From NCBI GenBank assembly GCA_030041475.1, contig JASHNU010000086.1, forward strand, positions 62,001 to 126,000: 64,000 nucleotides of DNA, given 5' to 3'. A program made the position numbers and the translations under genes. The notes below the pieces were generated by a model that saw nothing but the letters and a program-made list of their open reading frames with translations, ran no database searches and was not told the origin of the DNA. This DNA comes from Candidatus Sulfotelmatobacter sp. GTDB taxonomy: Bacteria > Acidobacteriota > Terriglobia > Terriglobales > Acidobacteriaceae. Below are positions 34,134 to 41,898 of the stretch, one piece after another (position 1 is the first letter of the stretch; every line of letters begins with the position of its first letter).

Positions 34134-34682
34134 GTGAAAAGCATCCTTCTCGTCGCGGTTATCACGCTCGGCGCCGCCATCAGTTTGGCGCAAGCCCAGT
34201 CATCCACGCCGTCCACGATCAAAGATCCGATAGCGACTTCGCTGCGCGGTATGCTGCCGCGCTCGCAATCCAATACGGTTGGAGCGCTGGAGGCTATGCC
34301 GGCCGACAAATATTCTTACAAGCCGACGCCCGATCAGATGACGTTTGCGCACCTCGCCGCGCATATCGCCGAGGCCAATAATTTTTTCTGTTCCAAAGTG
34401 GCGGACGTTCCCGCGCCGAAAGTGGACGAAGCGAAAGACACCGACTCCAAGGATCAGCTGGTAGCCGCGGTGAAAGCGTCCTACGCCTTCTGCAGTGACG
34501 CCTTGAGCAAAATGGACGACTCGAAGCTGGGCGATAACGTTGAGCTGTTTGGCGGCCAGAAGTTCCCCCGCGGCGGGGCGGCGTTGCGCCTGGCCGGGGC
34601 CTGGGCCGATCACTACGCGGCGGCCGCGATGTATTTGCGCCTGAACGGGATTCTGCCGCCGTCGGCGCAGCAGAAGAAGTAG
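34134..34682 (+). CDS. Secreted DinB family protein
   Basis: A 182-residue DinB-like four-helix protein with a signal peptide (SILLVAVITLGAAISLAQAQ). The start is GTG 34134 behind AGGAGG. Metal-site histidines lie in MTFAHLAAHIAEANNF and near AWADHYAAAAMYLRLNG. Mid-protein Cys residues (NFFCSKV, YAFCSDA) could form a disulphide after export. It is the first of two adjacent paralogues; the second, 167 bases downstream, shares the layout and most motifs. Periplasmic location is inferred from the signal peptide. The function is unknown. Confidence 0.85.
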   Translation: MKSILLVAVITLGAAISLAQAQSSTPSTIKDPIATSLRGMLPRSQSNTVGALEAMPADKYSYKPTPDQMTFAHLAAHIAEANNFFCSKVADVPAPKVDEAKDTDSKDQLVAAVKASYAFCSDALSKMDDSKLGDNVELFGGQKFPRGGAALRLAGAWADHYAAAAMYLRLNGILPPSAQQKK

Positions 34683-34693
34683 CGCAAGTCGGT

Positions 34694-34752
34694 AGTGGGC
34701 TACTTTCGTTTTTTGGGGTCAGTTTTTCGGAACGAAACCAAAGTAGCCCACT
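34694..34752. repeat. Inverted repeat between the two DinB paralogues
   Basis: AGTGGGCTACTTT (34694-34706) and AAAGTAGCCCACT (34740-34752) are perfect 13-bp inverted arms around a 33-base centre that includes TTTTTTGGGGTCAG. The outer flanks (GCAAGTCGG and ACAAGTCGG) are direct rather than inverted. It could be a MITE-like element or a terminator-type stem-loop. Confidence 0.6.
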
Positions 34753-34848
34753 GCCGCACAAGTCGGCTCTTATCCCCACCGCGCCCGAAGCGCGTAGAAT
34801 TAGTGCGTACGGAGTGTCTCATCCAAAGCAAGATCGCAGGAGGACACC

Positions 34849-35373
34849 ATGAAACGCGCCTGCGGTATTATCCTTTTCTTTGTTGCATCCGCGGTTCTCG
34901 CCCAGGAAAGAAGTCCGGTCACTTCGGCTGTGAAAGAAATCCTCCCGCATCAGCAGAAAAATCTGGTCGCCGCGGTGGAAGAAATGCCGGCCGAGAAATT
35001 TGGTTTCCATCCCACTGAAAAACAGATGACATTCGGCCACCTTGTGCTGCACATGATCGAATCGAACAATTATTTGTGCTCGAGAGTCGGAGATACGCCA
35101 GAAATCACGGCGGCGGTGCCACTCAAACAATCGGACGGGAAGGAAAAACTGGTGGAGGCGCTGAAGGCCAGTTTTGATTTTTGCACGGCAGCGCTCGGTA
35201 AGATCGATGATTCGAGACTGGCAGATGAAGTCGAGTTGTTCGGCGGCCACACCGGATCACGCGCCTTCGCTCTGATTGCGCTCACCAACGACTGGGCCGA
35301 TCACTACAGCTCGGCGGCAATGTACTTGCGCTTGAACGGATTTCTGCCGCCGACAGCGCAGCCGAAAAGATAG
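34849..35373 (+). CDS. Secreted DinB family protein, paralogue
   Basis: A 174-residue paralogue of the preceding gene, starting at ATG 34849 behind AGGAGGACACC. It has a signal peptide (ACGIILFFVASAVLAQ). Shared motifs are EEMPAEKFGFHPTEKQMTFG, HLVLHMIESNNYLCSRVG, FDFCTAALGKIDDSRL and NDWADHYSSAAMYLRLNG. The His pattern and the two Cys positions are kept. This argues for a tandem duplication with conserved function in the periplasm, perhaps thiol-related as in other DinB enzymes, which is inference only. Confidence 0.85.
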   Translation: MKRACGIILFFVASAVLAQERSPVTSAVKEILPHQQKNLVAAVEEMPAEKFGFHPTEKQMTFGHLVLHMIESNNYLCSRVGDTPEITAAVPLKQSDGKEKLVEALKASFDFCTAALGKIDDSRLADEVELFGGHTGSRAFALIALTNDWADHYSSAAMYLRLNGFLPPTAQPKR

Positions 35374-35391
35374 CTGGGCGGAAGAGAACGG

Positions 35392-36426
35392 TCAACGCTC
35401 AGTGATTTGCACGAGCGCGTCGGCGGGAACTGCAGCGGGAACGGGAGGCGCGCTGTGCTGCGGAGCGCGCCAGGAGTCGAAGATGGAGACCTGGTGCACG
35501 CATGAGACAGTGCAGTGCGGAGCGCAGGATTTTTCCGTAACGTATTCGCGGCGCAGGTCGTCGCGCGTGTAGGTGGCGAGCGGCACTCCCGGGTAGCCGC
35601 GCTGCTGCGAGCAGTAATGCACTAATCCGTTCTCGCAGATATAGAGATAGCGGGCGCCGGCGCGGCAGCGCCAGTCGTTGGGCAAACCCTGCGCGATGTT
35701 GTCCTGAAAAGCGTTGACTCGGGTGAAGCTGCCTTTTTCGAGTGCCTGCATCTCGTGATAGATGCGGCGCTCTTCTTCTGTCAGCGGCTGCAACTGGCCG
35801 CTGCCGTCGTGAATAATGCCGACCGTTGAAGTAAAACCGAGTTCCACTGCACGCTTGCCGATCACCAGAGCGTCTTGCGGATGGGTGATGCCGCCACCGA
35901 CCACGGAATTGATGTTCACGTGAAAGTCGGCATGCTCGGCCAGCAGCTGAAGCTTTTTATCGAGAACCTTCAGGCTCTTCTTGGAAACTTCGTCCGGATT
36001 CACGTTGTCGATGGAAATCTGCAGCCACTCCAGTCCAGCGCGATTCAGCCGCTGGATACGCTCGGCCACCAGCAGGTAGCCGTTCGTGATGAGCCCGGCG
36101 ATCATGCCGTTGGCGCGGATGCGGCGGATCACGTCATCGAGTTCGGAGTGCATGAGCGGCTCGCCGCCCGAGATCGTCACCACCGATGTGCCCAGCGCGC
36201 CCAGCTTGTCAATACGGCGGTACATTTCCTCGATCGGGACGGGCTTTGAGAAATCGTCGAATTCGTTGCAGTAGGTGCAGGCCAGGTTGCAGCGCCGCAT
36301 GGGAATGATGTGCGCCAGCAAAGGATGGTCGGTCGAGGCGAGCGCGCGGGCGGCCATCTTTGCCCCGCGCAGGTTGCGGTGCAGGGCCTTGGCCTGGCGG
36401 CGCAGGGATGTAAGAACAGAAGGCAT
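35392..36426 (-). CDS. Radical SAM protein with extra Cys-rich C-terminus
   Basis: A 344-residue radical SAM enzyme. The 4Fe-4S motif is [14 protein letters not shown] (CxxxCxxC, about residues 46-53), and [10 protein letters not shown] is the SAM-binding GGEP motif. GLITNGYLL and [10 protein letters not shown] complete the barrel. The C-terminal part holds further Cys residues ([22 protein letters not shown], then [13 protein letters not shown]) that could carry an auxiliary SPASM-like cluster. Such proteins mature peptides or modify small molecules, but no precursor peptide or partner is recognised nearby. It is monocistronic and the substrate is unknown. Confidence 0.88.
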   Translation of the reverse strand: MPSVLTSLRRQAKALHRNLRGAKMAARALASTDHPLLAHIIPMRRCNLACTYCNEFDDFSKPVPIEEMYRRIDKLGALGTSVVTISGGEPLMHSELDDVIRRIRANGMIAGLITNGYLLVAERIQRLNRAGLEWLQISIDNVNPDEVSKKSLKVLDKKLQLLAEHADFHVNINSVVGGGITHPQDALVIGKRAVELGFTSTVGIIHDGSGQLQPLTEEERRIYHEMQALEKGSFTRVNAFQDNIAQGLPNDWRCRAGARYLYICENGLVHYCSQQRGYPGVPLATYTRDDLRREYVTEKSCAPHCTVSCVHQVSIFDSWRAPQHSAPPVPAAVPADALVQITER

Positions 36427-36544
36427 GGGGTCCAGTGATTTCTATTACAACACAGATATAGGCGGACGCGCGGCTGGCCCACGTCGGACGGTGCGATTTT
36501 CGGCCTGGGCGGAAGCCGCAGGGCGCCGGCGATATCGGCACAAA

Positions 36545-36967
36545 TTACTTGATCAACTTGCGCCAGGAGTCGTCCTTCGGCCAGAGTTCGTGGCCAGCCT
36601 GCTGCAACGCGTTCAAGGCCGCTCCCGCCCACTCCTCTTGAATCAACACGTAATCCGTGTCAAACGTCGAGATTGCAAAGACCGGAATGTTGTGCGACGA
36701 GAGTGGCTCAATGAACGACAGCAACACGCCAGTCATCGAGAACGGGAACGGGCCTTCGAGCTTCAGGCAGATCCAGCGATGCGACGAGTGCACGCCCGCC
36801 GGAAGGTCCTCCGCCAGAGACACGACGGAGAGTTCGTCGGTTGTGCGAGTGATTGAAGTAAATTCACCTTTTGTAGCCCATGCGGGAACAGCCGCATCCG
36901 GCTGCAGTCGCACGATCGCGTAGGCTCCGTCCAGCCGACGGAACTTGAGCTGCCGGCGAGTACTCAT
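36545..36967 (-). CDS. ACT domain-containing protein
   Basis: The product from ATG 36967 is 140 residues. It has the two-ACT arrangement of small CASTOR-like bacterial proteins: an N-terminal half with GAYAIVRLQPDAAVPAWA and a C-terminal ACT half with ICLKLEGPFPFSMTGVLLSF and IPVFAISTFDTDYVLIQEE. The Gly-Pro-Phe-Pro-Phe stretch is a family hallmark for amino-acid binding. It starts 5 bases after the stop of the aspartate racemase gene, so it is almost certainly co-transcribed and may sense an amino acid related to that enzyme. There is no DNA-binding domain. Confidence 0.82.
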   Translation of the reverse strand: MSTRRQLKFRRLDGAYAIVRLQPDAAVPAWATKGEFTSITRTTDELSVVSLAEDLPAGVHSSHRWICLKLEGPFPFSMTGVLLSFIEPLSSHNIPVFAISTFDTDYVLIQEEWAGAALNALQQAGHELWPKDDSWRKLIK

Positions 36968-36972
36968 CTCAA

Positions 36973-37662
36973 TCAACCCTCGATCGCTTTCTTCACCGCG
37001 GCCCTGGCCAGGAGGCGGGTTGAGTCGAGCACGGGGAGCGGAGAAGATTCCGGAGTCACCAGCAGCGGAATCTCCGTGCAGCCGAGCACGACGGCGTCAC
37101 AGCCCTCGTCCTTCAGAGTGCGAATGACCTCAACGTGGTAGGCAAGCGAACCCGACAGAAACTGGGCGTTGACCAATTCGTCGAAAATAATCGAATTGAT
37201 GCGCTCGCGCTGCTCGGGATCAGGAACCCGGCATTCAATGCCCGCAGACTTGAGCGCGTCGCGATAAACCGGGCCCTCCATCAAATAGCGCGTTCCCAGC
37301 ACGGCCAGGCGTTTGAAGCGGCAGCGCTGTGCCTCGGCGGCCACTTCGCGCGCAATGTGCAGCCACGGCCGCGGCGAACGGTGTTCGACCAGATCGAATG
37401 CCTGGTGAATTGTATTGTCAGGGCAGACCAGGAAATCCGCATCCGCCCGAGCCAGTTTTTCCGCGGAAGAGAGCATCAATTTCGCCACGCCTGCCCAATC
37501 CCCCGAGTCGCAGAACTTCATGTACCGTGCCAGCGAGTGGGAGTGCAGCGACACCTCGGGATGGTCGTGGCGACCGAGCTGCCGCGCTCCTTCGAGCGAG
37601 ATGGTGCGATAGCAAAGCGCGGCTCCCTCGGTGCTGCACGCGACGATGCCGATGTGCAACAT
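36973..37662 (-). CDS. Aspartate/glutamate racemase family protein
   Basis: A 229-residue PLP-independent racemase. Both catalytic cysteines are present: one in DFLVCPDNTIHQ and one in VVLGCTEIPLL. The N-terminus IGIVACSTEGAAL and the segment PVLDSTRLLARAAV also match. The track ORF is 32 codons longer; I start at ATG 37662 because family members begin with the LHIGIVA strand. It likely interconverts L- and D-aspartate or a related amino acid, for peptidoglycan or free D-amino-acid pools. The ACT-domain gene follows after 5 bases. Confidence 0.88.
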   Translation of the reverse strand: MLHIGIVACSTEGAALCYRTISLEGARQLGRHDHPEVSLHSHSLARYMKFCDSGDWAGVAKLMLSSAEKLARADADFLVCPDNTIHQAFDLVEHRSPRPWLHIAREVAAEAQRCRFKRLAVLGTRYLMEGPVYRDALKSAGIECRVPDPEQRERINSIIFDELVNAQFLSGSLAYHVEVIRTLKDEGCDAVVLGCTEIPLLVTPESSPLPVLDSTRLLARAAVKKAIEG

Positions 37663-37743
37663 AGATGTGCAACAAGGTTCCCAGTGGTTCTGTTCGCCAA
37701 TGGTCAGTTTGCCAGACGCGGGCGCGGCTAGGAAACTCGAAGC

Positions 37744-37776
37744 AAAAAAAACCTCCACCGCCGTCAGCAGTGGAGG
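37744..37776 (-). terminator. Rho-independent terminator of the S53 peptidase gene
   Basis: On the minus strand CCTCCAC, loop of 11, GTGGAGG, then eight T. A perfect 7-bp stem with a U-tract about 30 bases after the peptidase stop codon. It lies upstream of the racemase start and separates the two units. Confidence 0.85.
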
Positions 37777-37806
37777 CTGGTCAAGCTGTAAACGTCCCTT
37801 ATTTCT

Positions 37807-39870
37807 TTACGGAGCGAACCAATCGGCGAAGGCTTGGCCATTCGGTGTTCCTACGCCAGTTACGTTGTCCCAGCCAACGGCCGTCTGCAGTGCCGACGAA
37901 CTATTGCACTCGGTGACGACGCCGAAGCCGTAGGCGGTTGTGCAGTCGGTGCCGAAGGAGATCGCCAACACAATGTTGTTGTAATCCGGATAGTTCCACA
38001 GGCCGCTATACAGCGTAGTACCTGCGTACCCACCCATAACTGCATCCGCATCGTAGCTGTCGGTGAGCGTGCTCGACTGTTTGATCGAGGCGATCACGTT
38101 GGTGGTCGAGTTTAACGGAGTCACATCGAAGATCGTGGACGACGGCATAGTGTAAACGTATTGAGAAGCCTGGCCCAGAGGGAAGCCGGCTTCTTCATTG
38201 GCAATCGCCCAGAGACCCGAGATCATCGGGGTCGCGAGGCTGGTGCCACCGTAGGCGAAATAGCTGACGCTTTCTCCCGGTTCGCTGAAGGCAATCACGC
38301 CGCCAGTAAACGGGTCCGCCAGCCAGGAGATATCCGGCAACTCGCGCCAAGACGATCCCAGTCCAGACTGGTACGACGGGGACGCGAAGAAGCCGCTCGC
38401 CCCACCTCCTGAACCAAAGTCGAAGCCAAACGCAAGTGGAGGATCAAAGATCAACCCTTCCTCTGCCAGAAGGGTTTCATTGGTGCCCCAGCCCGATTGC
38501 CAGGAGATGGTGTTGGAGGGAGTTAGCGCTAGGCTGACGCCGCCTACGCCCGTGGCATAGGGGGAATCGGCAGGAGTAGAGACGGTGGGTGGTATCCCGA
38601 AGTCGGTGTAGTCGCCGTAGTCACCGGTGGCAAACTGAGCCGAGATTCCGGTGATCGAGGCAATTTCCGCAATCAGATTCTCGGTATTAAGAATCGAAGA
38701 CGCAACTTCCGATTCCGGCGCACCATAACTGCCAGAGATCGAGTTACCCAGAGCGTAATTCACGGCGTAGAAGAAGCCTTGATCTACGTCCTGGAAGCTG
38801 GCCGAGGGTGGTACGACCAGGTCAATGTTGGCGCCCGGGGCGATGGCATGGGCCCACTGGGTGTCGATGTTGATCTCCGGATCAGGGCCTTCGCAGGAAG
38901 ACGCCGTCGGAGTGTAGATCGTCGTGAAGTTCGAGGAAGTGAACAGCGGCAACCCGAACTTCTTGTTGAAGACGTTGCCATCCGACTCAGCGGTCACCGA
39001 ACCGCACCAGTCGATGATCGCGATGGTCTGACCGGCGCCGTTGTAGCCCTCAGCATACAACCCGTTGAGGTTGTACGCGGTATAAATCTCCGGGGGAGTG
39101 TAGGCGCAGCCCGGGTTGGTGTAGTTGGTGAAATAGTTGTTGCCGGTATACTTGCCCTCGGGCAAGGTGCCACCGGTGCTCGCCTGTTTCTCGGTGGTCG
39201 TGCCGTCGAAGCAGTTGGTGGAGAAGAACCCTCCCGTACTGATTTTCGGAGCGCTCGTTCCGCTGAGAACCGGGCGCTGAGCCAGGGGGTGGGTGTAATG
39301 GCCAGTGTCCAATCCGGCCACGGAGTGCACCAGCGCGGCCGTACCTTCATCGACCGAGGGATCGCGATCGTTGGCGCGGAGGACTTCCCCGCGCAGTTCA
39401 TAGTTGTTGAGCTGTACGTGGAAGGCCGTCTGCACGTCGCCGACGGTTCCGCGCGCTCTCACGAAAAAGTTGTTGGGGCCGACATTGACGACCTTCAGGT
39501 TATGTGACTCGAAGAAATTCTGAACCGTCTTGGCCTCGGCCGCAGTTGGGGCAAAACGGGCTGCAACGTCGCGAGTCTTCAACCACTGACGATAAACGGG
39601 CGACGTCCGGTCATAGAGATCCTTGGCCAACTGATCCATCTCAGCGCGATTATGGGGGTTGAGCCAGATTGTGACGTCCATGGTTGCCGACGCATCCGCT
39701 GCGCCGAGGTTCTTCGCCGAAGTCACATAGGCGGGTGTGTTATGCGCAATCAGCTGCCCGGCGGTAGCCGGCAGTGTCACACCAGCAACCAGCACGACAG
39801 CCACGACAAACAGCCCCACCGTCCGCAACCGGCCGGTGTTGGCGGTTCGATACACTTCTCTCTTATTCAT
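37807..39870 (-). CDS. S53 family peptidase (pro-kumamolisin/sedolisin)
   Basis: A 687-residue secreted acid protease precursor. It has a signal peptide (TVGLFVVAVVLVAGVTLPATAG), a pro-domain (about 60-200, including VYRQWLKTRDVAARFAPT, the usual FxxFP-type processing region) and a sedolisin catalytic domain. The catalytic Glu and Asp lie in GPDPEINIDTQWAHAIAP, and the Ser in YGGTSLATPMISGLWA. A C-terminal calcium-site-like stretch (WDNVTGVGTPNGQ) ends the domain. The ATG at 39870 is behind AGGAGGAGC. Such enzymes act outside the cell at low pH on proteins, consistent with an acidic soil habitat. Confidence 0.93.
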   Translation of the reverse strand: MNKREVYRTANTGRLRTVGLFVVAVVLVAGVTLPATAGQLIAHNTPAYVTSAKNLGAADASATMDVTIWLNPHNRAEMDQLAKDLYDRTSPVYRQWLKTRDVAARFAPTAAEAKTVQNFFESHNLKVVNVGPNNFFVRARGTVGDVQTAFHVQLNNYELRGEVLRANDRDPSVDEGTAALVHSVAGLDTGHYTHPLAQRPVLSGTSAPKISTGGFFSTNCFDGTTTEKQASTGGTLPEGKYTGNNYFTNYTNPGCAYTPPEIYTAYNLNGLYAEGYNGAGQTIAIIDWCGSVTAESDGNVFNKKFGLPLFTSSNFTTIYTPTASSCEGPDPEINIDTQWAHAIAPGANIDLVVPPSASFQDVDQGFFYAVNYALGNSISGSYGAPESEVASSILNTENLIAEIASITGISAQFATGDYGDYTDFGIPPTVSTPADSPYATGVGGVSLALTPSNTISWQSGWGTNETLLAEEGLIFDPPLAFGFDFGSGGGASGFFASPSYQSGLGSSWRELPDISWLADPFTGGVIAFSEPGESVSYFAYGGTSLATPMISGLWAIANEEAGFPLGQASQYVYTMPSSTIFDVTPLNSTTNVIASIKQSSTLTDSYDADAVMGGYAGTTLYSGLWNYPDYNNIVLAISFGTDCTTAYGFGVVTECNSSSALQTAVGWDNVTGVGTPNGQAFADWFAP

Positions 39871-40257
39871 TGCTCCTCCTGGTTACCGACGCCTTGGCCA
39901 GAACAGTCGAGACCATTAGGGAGTGGACTTACTGCACCCATAGCCCAGGCATAATTTCATGCAGACATTTAGAAAGGGGAAACCAGATTCATGTTCAGTC
40001 GCCCCCACAGCCCGAGAGAGCGTCGTCGCGGAAAACATCATTCACCCCAACTACGTGCTCGGCCCCATCCGCGAGACCGCGCTATGGTAGCCCCGTTTGG
40101 CAAGGGTTGGCAATGGAGGAGAAAAATAAATTGTCTCTCCTTGGCCAGCAGTTGCAAGAACTTGCATGTCTGCATACAAACTTTTTCATTGCCGAGCCCG
40201 CGGGATCTTCGAATCTATGGAAGGATTAGTTCGAACGGGCTAGATGACTTCTACAGG
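39871..40257. other. Intergenic region, nothing recognised
   Basis: The 390 bases between the S53 peptidase and def contain no convincing gene. A 38-codon ORF (MEEKNKLSLLGQQLQELACL) near 40113-40229 lacks a ribosome-binding site and is not called. The stretch is less GC-rich than the genes around it. Confidence 0.4.
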
Positions 40258-40815
40258 TCACCTTGTGACTGTCGCGGGCGCGGGCGCATAAGGACTCGCC
40301 TGACGATGACGCTTTTCAAATTCCTCCCGCATGCAAATCGTTTTGAGGTCGAGCACACGGTCGATTGCCAGAATGCCGTCGAGATGGTCGATCTCGTGTT
40401 GCAGGAGCTCCGAGAGGTTGCGCTCGTCGCCGGCGCGGAGGTCACGGGTTTCGCCATACAGGTTCTGGTAGCGGACGGTGATCTCGCGGTGACGTTCGAC
40501 TTGCATGAAGATGGAAAGGAAACTCAGGCACGCGTCCCACACGATGATTTTGTTGGGGCTGCACTCGATGATCTCGGGATTGATCAACGGCCAGGGTTCC
40601 ATGTCCGGCAGCTTGAGGAAAATCACCCGCCGCAGCACGCCGAGTTGCGGGGCAGCGATGCCCCGCCCGTAGCCGGTGGTCGAGCGCCAATGGGCCAGCG
40701 TGTCGGCCAAATCGCGGACCAGTTCGCGGATTTCCGGAGATGCCGGTTCTTCTACCGGAGCGCACTTCTCGCGCAACCGCGGGTCGCCGAGTTGAAGAAT
40801 GGGACGGATCGGCAT
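40258..40815 (-). CDS. def: Peptide deformylase, variant motif
   Basis: Peptide deformylase removes the formyl group from nascent protein N-termini. From ATG 40815 (GAGGG upstream) the product has 185 residues: PILQLGDPRLREKC, motif 1 GRGIAAPQLG, motif 2 DACLSF and motif 3 LLQHEIDHLDG. The metal ligands (Cys of motif 2 and the two His of HEIDH) and the catalytic Glu are intact. Motif 2 is usually EGCLS, and the change to DAC is unusual. A second, standard deformylase may exist elsewhere in the genome. It starts 8 bases after the end of add and is probably co-transcribed with it. Confidence 0.85.
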   Translation of the reverse strand: MPIRPILQLGDPRLREKCAPVEEPASPEIRELVRDLADTLAHWRSTTGYGRGIAAPQLGVLRRVIFLKLPDMEPWPLINPEIIECSPNKIIVWDACLSFLSIFMQVERHREITVRYQNLYGETRDLRAGDERNLSELLQHEIDHLDGILAIDRVLDLKTICMREEFEKRHRQASPYAPAPATVTR

Positions 40816-40823
40816 GGGAACCC

Positions 40824-41837
40824 TCACCGCGCCGCAGCGGCATCGAACAAGCCGAGAAATTCGACCTTCTTCTCTGCGGGAAGAAAAGACGCCTCGAACG
40901 AATTACGCGCCAACTCGCGCAGATGTTCGTCGGTGAAACCGAACGCGTCCTGGGCCAGTTGGTACTCGCGCGATAGTGTCGTGCCGAACAGCGCCGGATC
41001 GTCGGTGTTCAGTGTGATCATCATCCCCTGGTCAAAATAGCTTTTGGTAGGGTGCTCGGACACCGACTTGCACACACCAGTGCGCAGGTTGCTGGTGATG
41101 CAGAGTTCCATTGGAATCTGGCGTTGACCGAGTTCGTCGATCAGGTCGGGGTCCTGGCCAGCCGTCAGGCCGTGGCCAATGCGCTCGGCGTGCAGGTTGA
41201 GCGCGCCCCAGATGGATTCGGCCGACGCGGTCTCCCCAGCGTGAGCGGTGAGGCGCAAACCGTTGTCTTCGGCGTATCCGTAAACGCTGCGGAAAAGCTC
41301 CGGTGGAGCTTTCTGCTCGTCGCCACCGATGCCGACGCCAACGACGTTGCGGTCCTGATAGCGAACTGCGAGTTCGAATACCTGCTGTGCGGCTTCGACC
41401 CCGAAGTGGCGCGTGGCGTCGAAAATCCAGAGCAGGGAGACACCAAAGTCGCGCGCGCCGCGGGAGCGGCCGCGCTCCAGGCCCTCGAAGATCGCGGCAA
41501 AGTCCTGCTTGCGAAACAGGCTGACGCCGACGGCGACGTAAACTTCAGCGTGCAGCACACTCTCATCTTTCAGGCGCTGCATGAGGCGGTACGTGATGAG
41601 CTCGTAGTCGTCGGGACCGCGCAGGTGCGCGCTGACTTCCTTGAACGCCATCAGGAAGGTCTGAAAATCGGTGTAACGGTAAAGGGATTCTGTCGTGGCG
41701 AGCGTGGCGTGATCGCCGTGGCGCTGCCGAAGTTCGACGAGCGTTGCCGGTTCGACCGTGCCTTCCAGGTGCAAGTGTAGCTCGGCCTTCGGAAGATGCT
41801 GGATGAAGGCGCTGGGCGGACGATCAGGCGCGGACAT
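40824..41837 (-). CDS. add: Adenosine deaminase family protein
   Basis: A 337-residue zinc-dependent deaminase of the ADA family, acting on adenosine or a related purine (adenine or aminofutalosine deaminases are close relatives). Motifs are complete: KAELHLHLEGTVEP with two zinc His, the substrate-binding Gly in GVGIGGDE, TAHAGETASAESIWGAL with a zinc His and catalytic Glu, RIGHGLTAGQDPDL, LCITSNLRTGV and the zinc Asp in TLNTDDPALFG. Purine salvage is the likely role. TACAAT lies 7 nt before the ATG with no ribosome-binding site. The deformylase gene follows closely. Confidence 0.88.
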   Translation of the reverse strand: MSAPDRPPSAFIQHLPKAELHLHLEGTVEPATLVELRQRHGDHATLATTESLYRYTDFQTFLMAFKEVSAHLRGPDDYELITYRLMQRLKDESVLHAEVYVAVGVSLFRKQDFAAIFEGLERGRSRGARDFGVSLLWIFDATRHFGVEAAQQVFELAVRYQDRNVVGVGIGGDEQKAPPELFRSVYGYAEDNGLRLTAHAGETASAESIWGALNLHAERIGHGLTAGQDPDLIDELGQRQIPMELCITSNLRTGVCKSVSEHPTKSYFDQGMMITLNTDDPALFGTTLSREYQLAQDAFGFTDEHLRELARNSFEASFLPAEKKVEFLGLFDAAAAR

Positions 41838-41844
41838 GATTCAG

Positions 41845-41850
41845 ATTGTA
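41845..41850 (-). promoter_or_regulatory. Candidate -10 of add (leaderless)
   Basis: TACAAT on the minus strand ends 7 nt before ATG 41837. No Shine-Dalgarno is present. It would drive add and def. Confidence 0.45.
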
Positions 41851-41898
41851 GATTGCGCAAATGAAATTTGCGAGGATGATGGATGCGGCAAGTTTCAG

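Noticed and set aside
37744-37776. Poly-A stretch and hairpin as part of a longer racemase N-terminus
   Set aside because: The track extends the racemase through the terminator of the S53 gene. The family start and codon pattern favour ATG 37662.
39991-41040. 349-aa plus-strand ORF across def and add
   Set aside because: Antisense shadow of two recognised enzymes, with no start signal.
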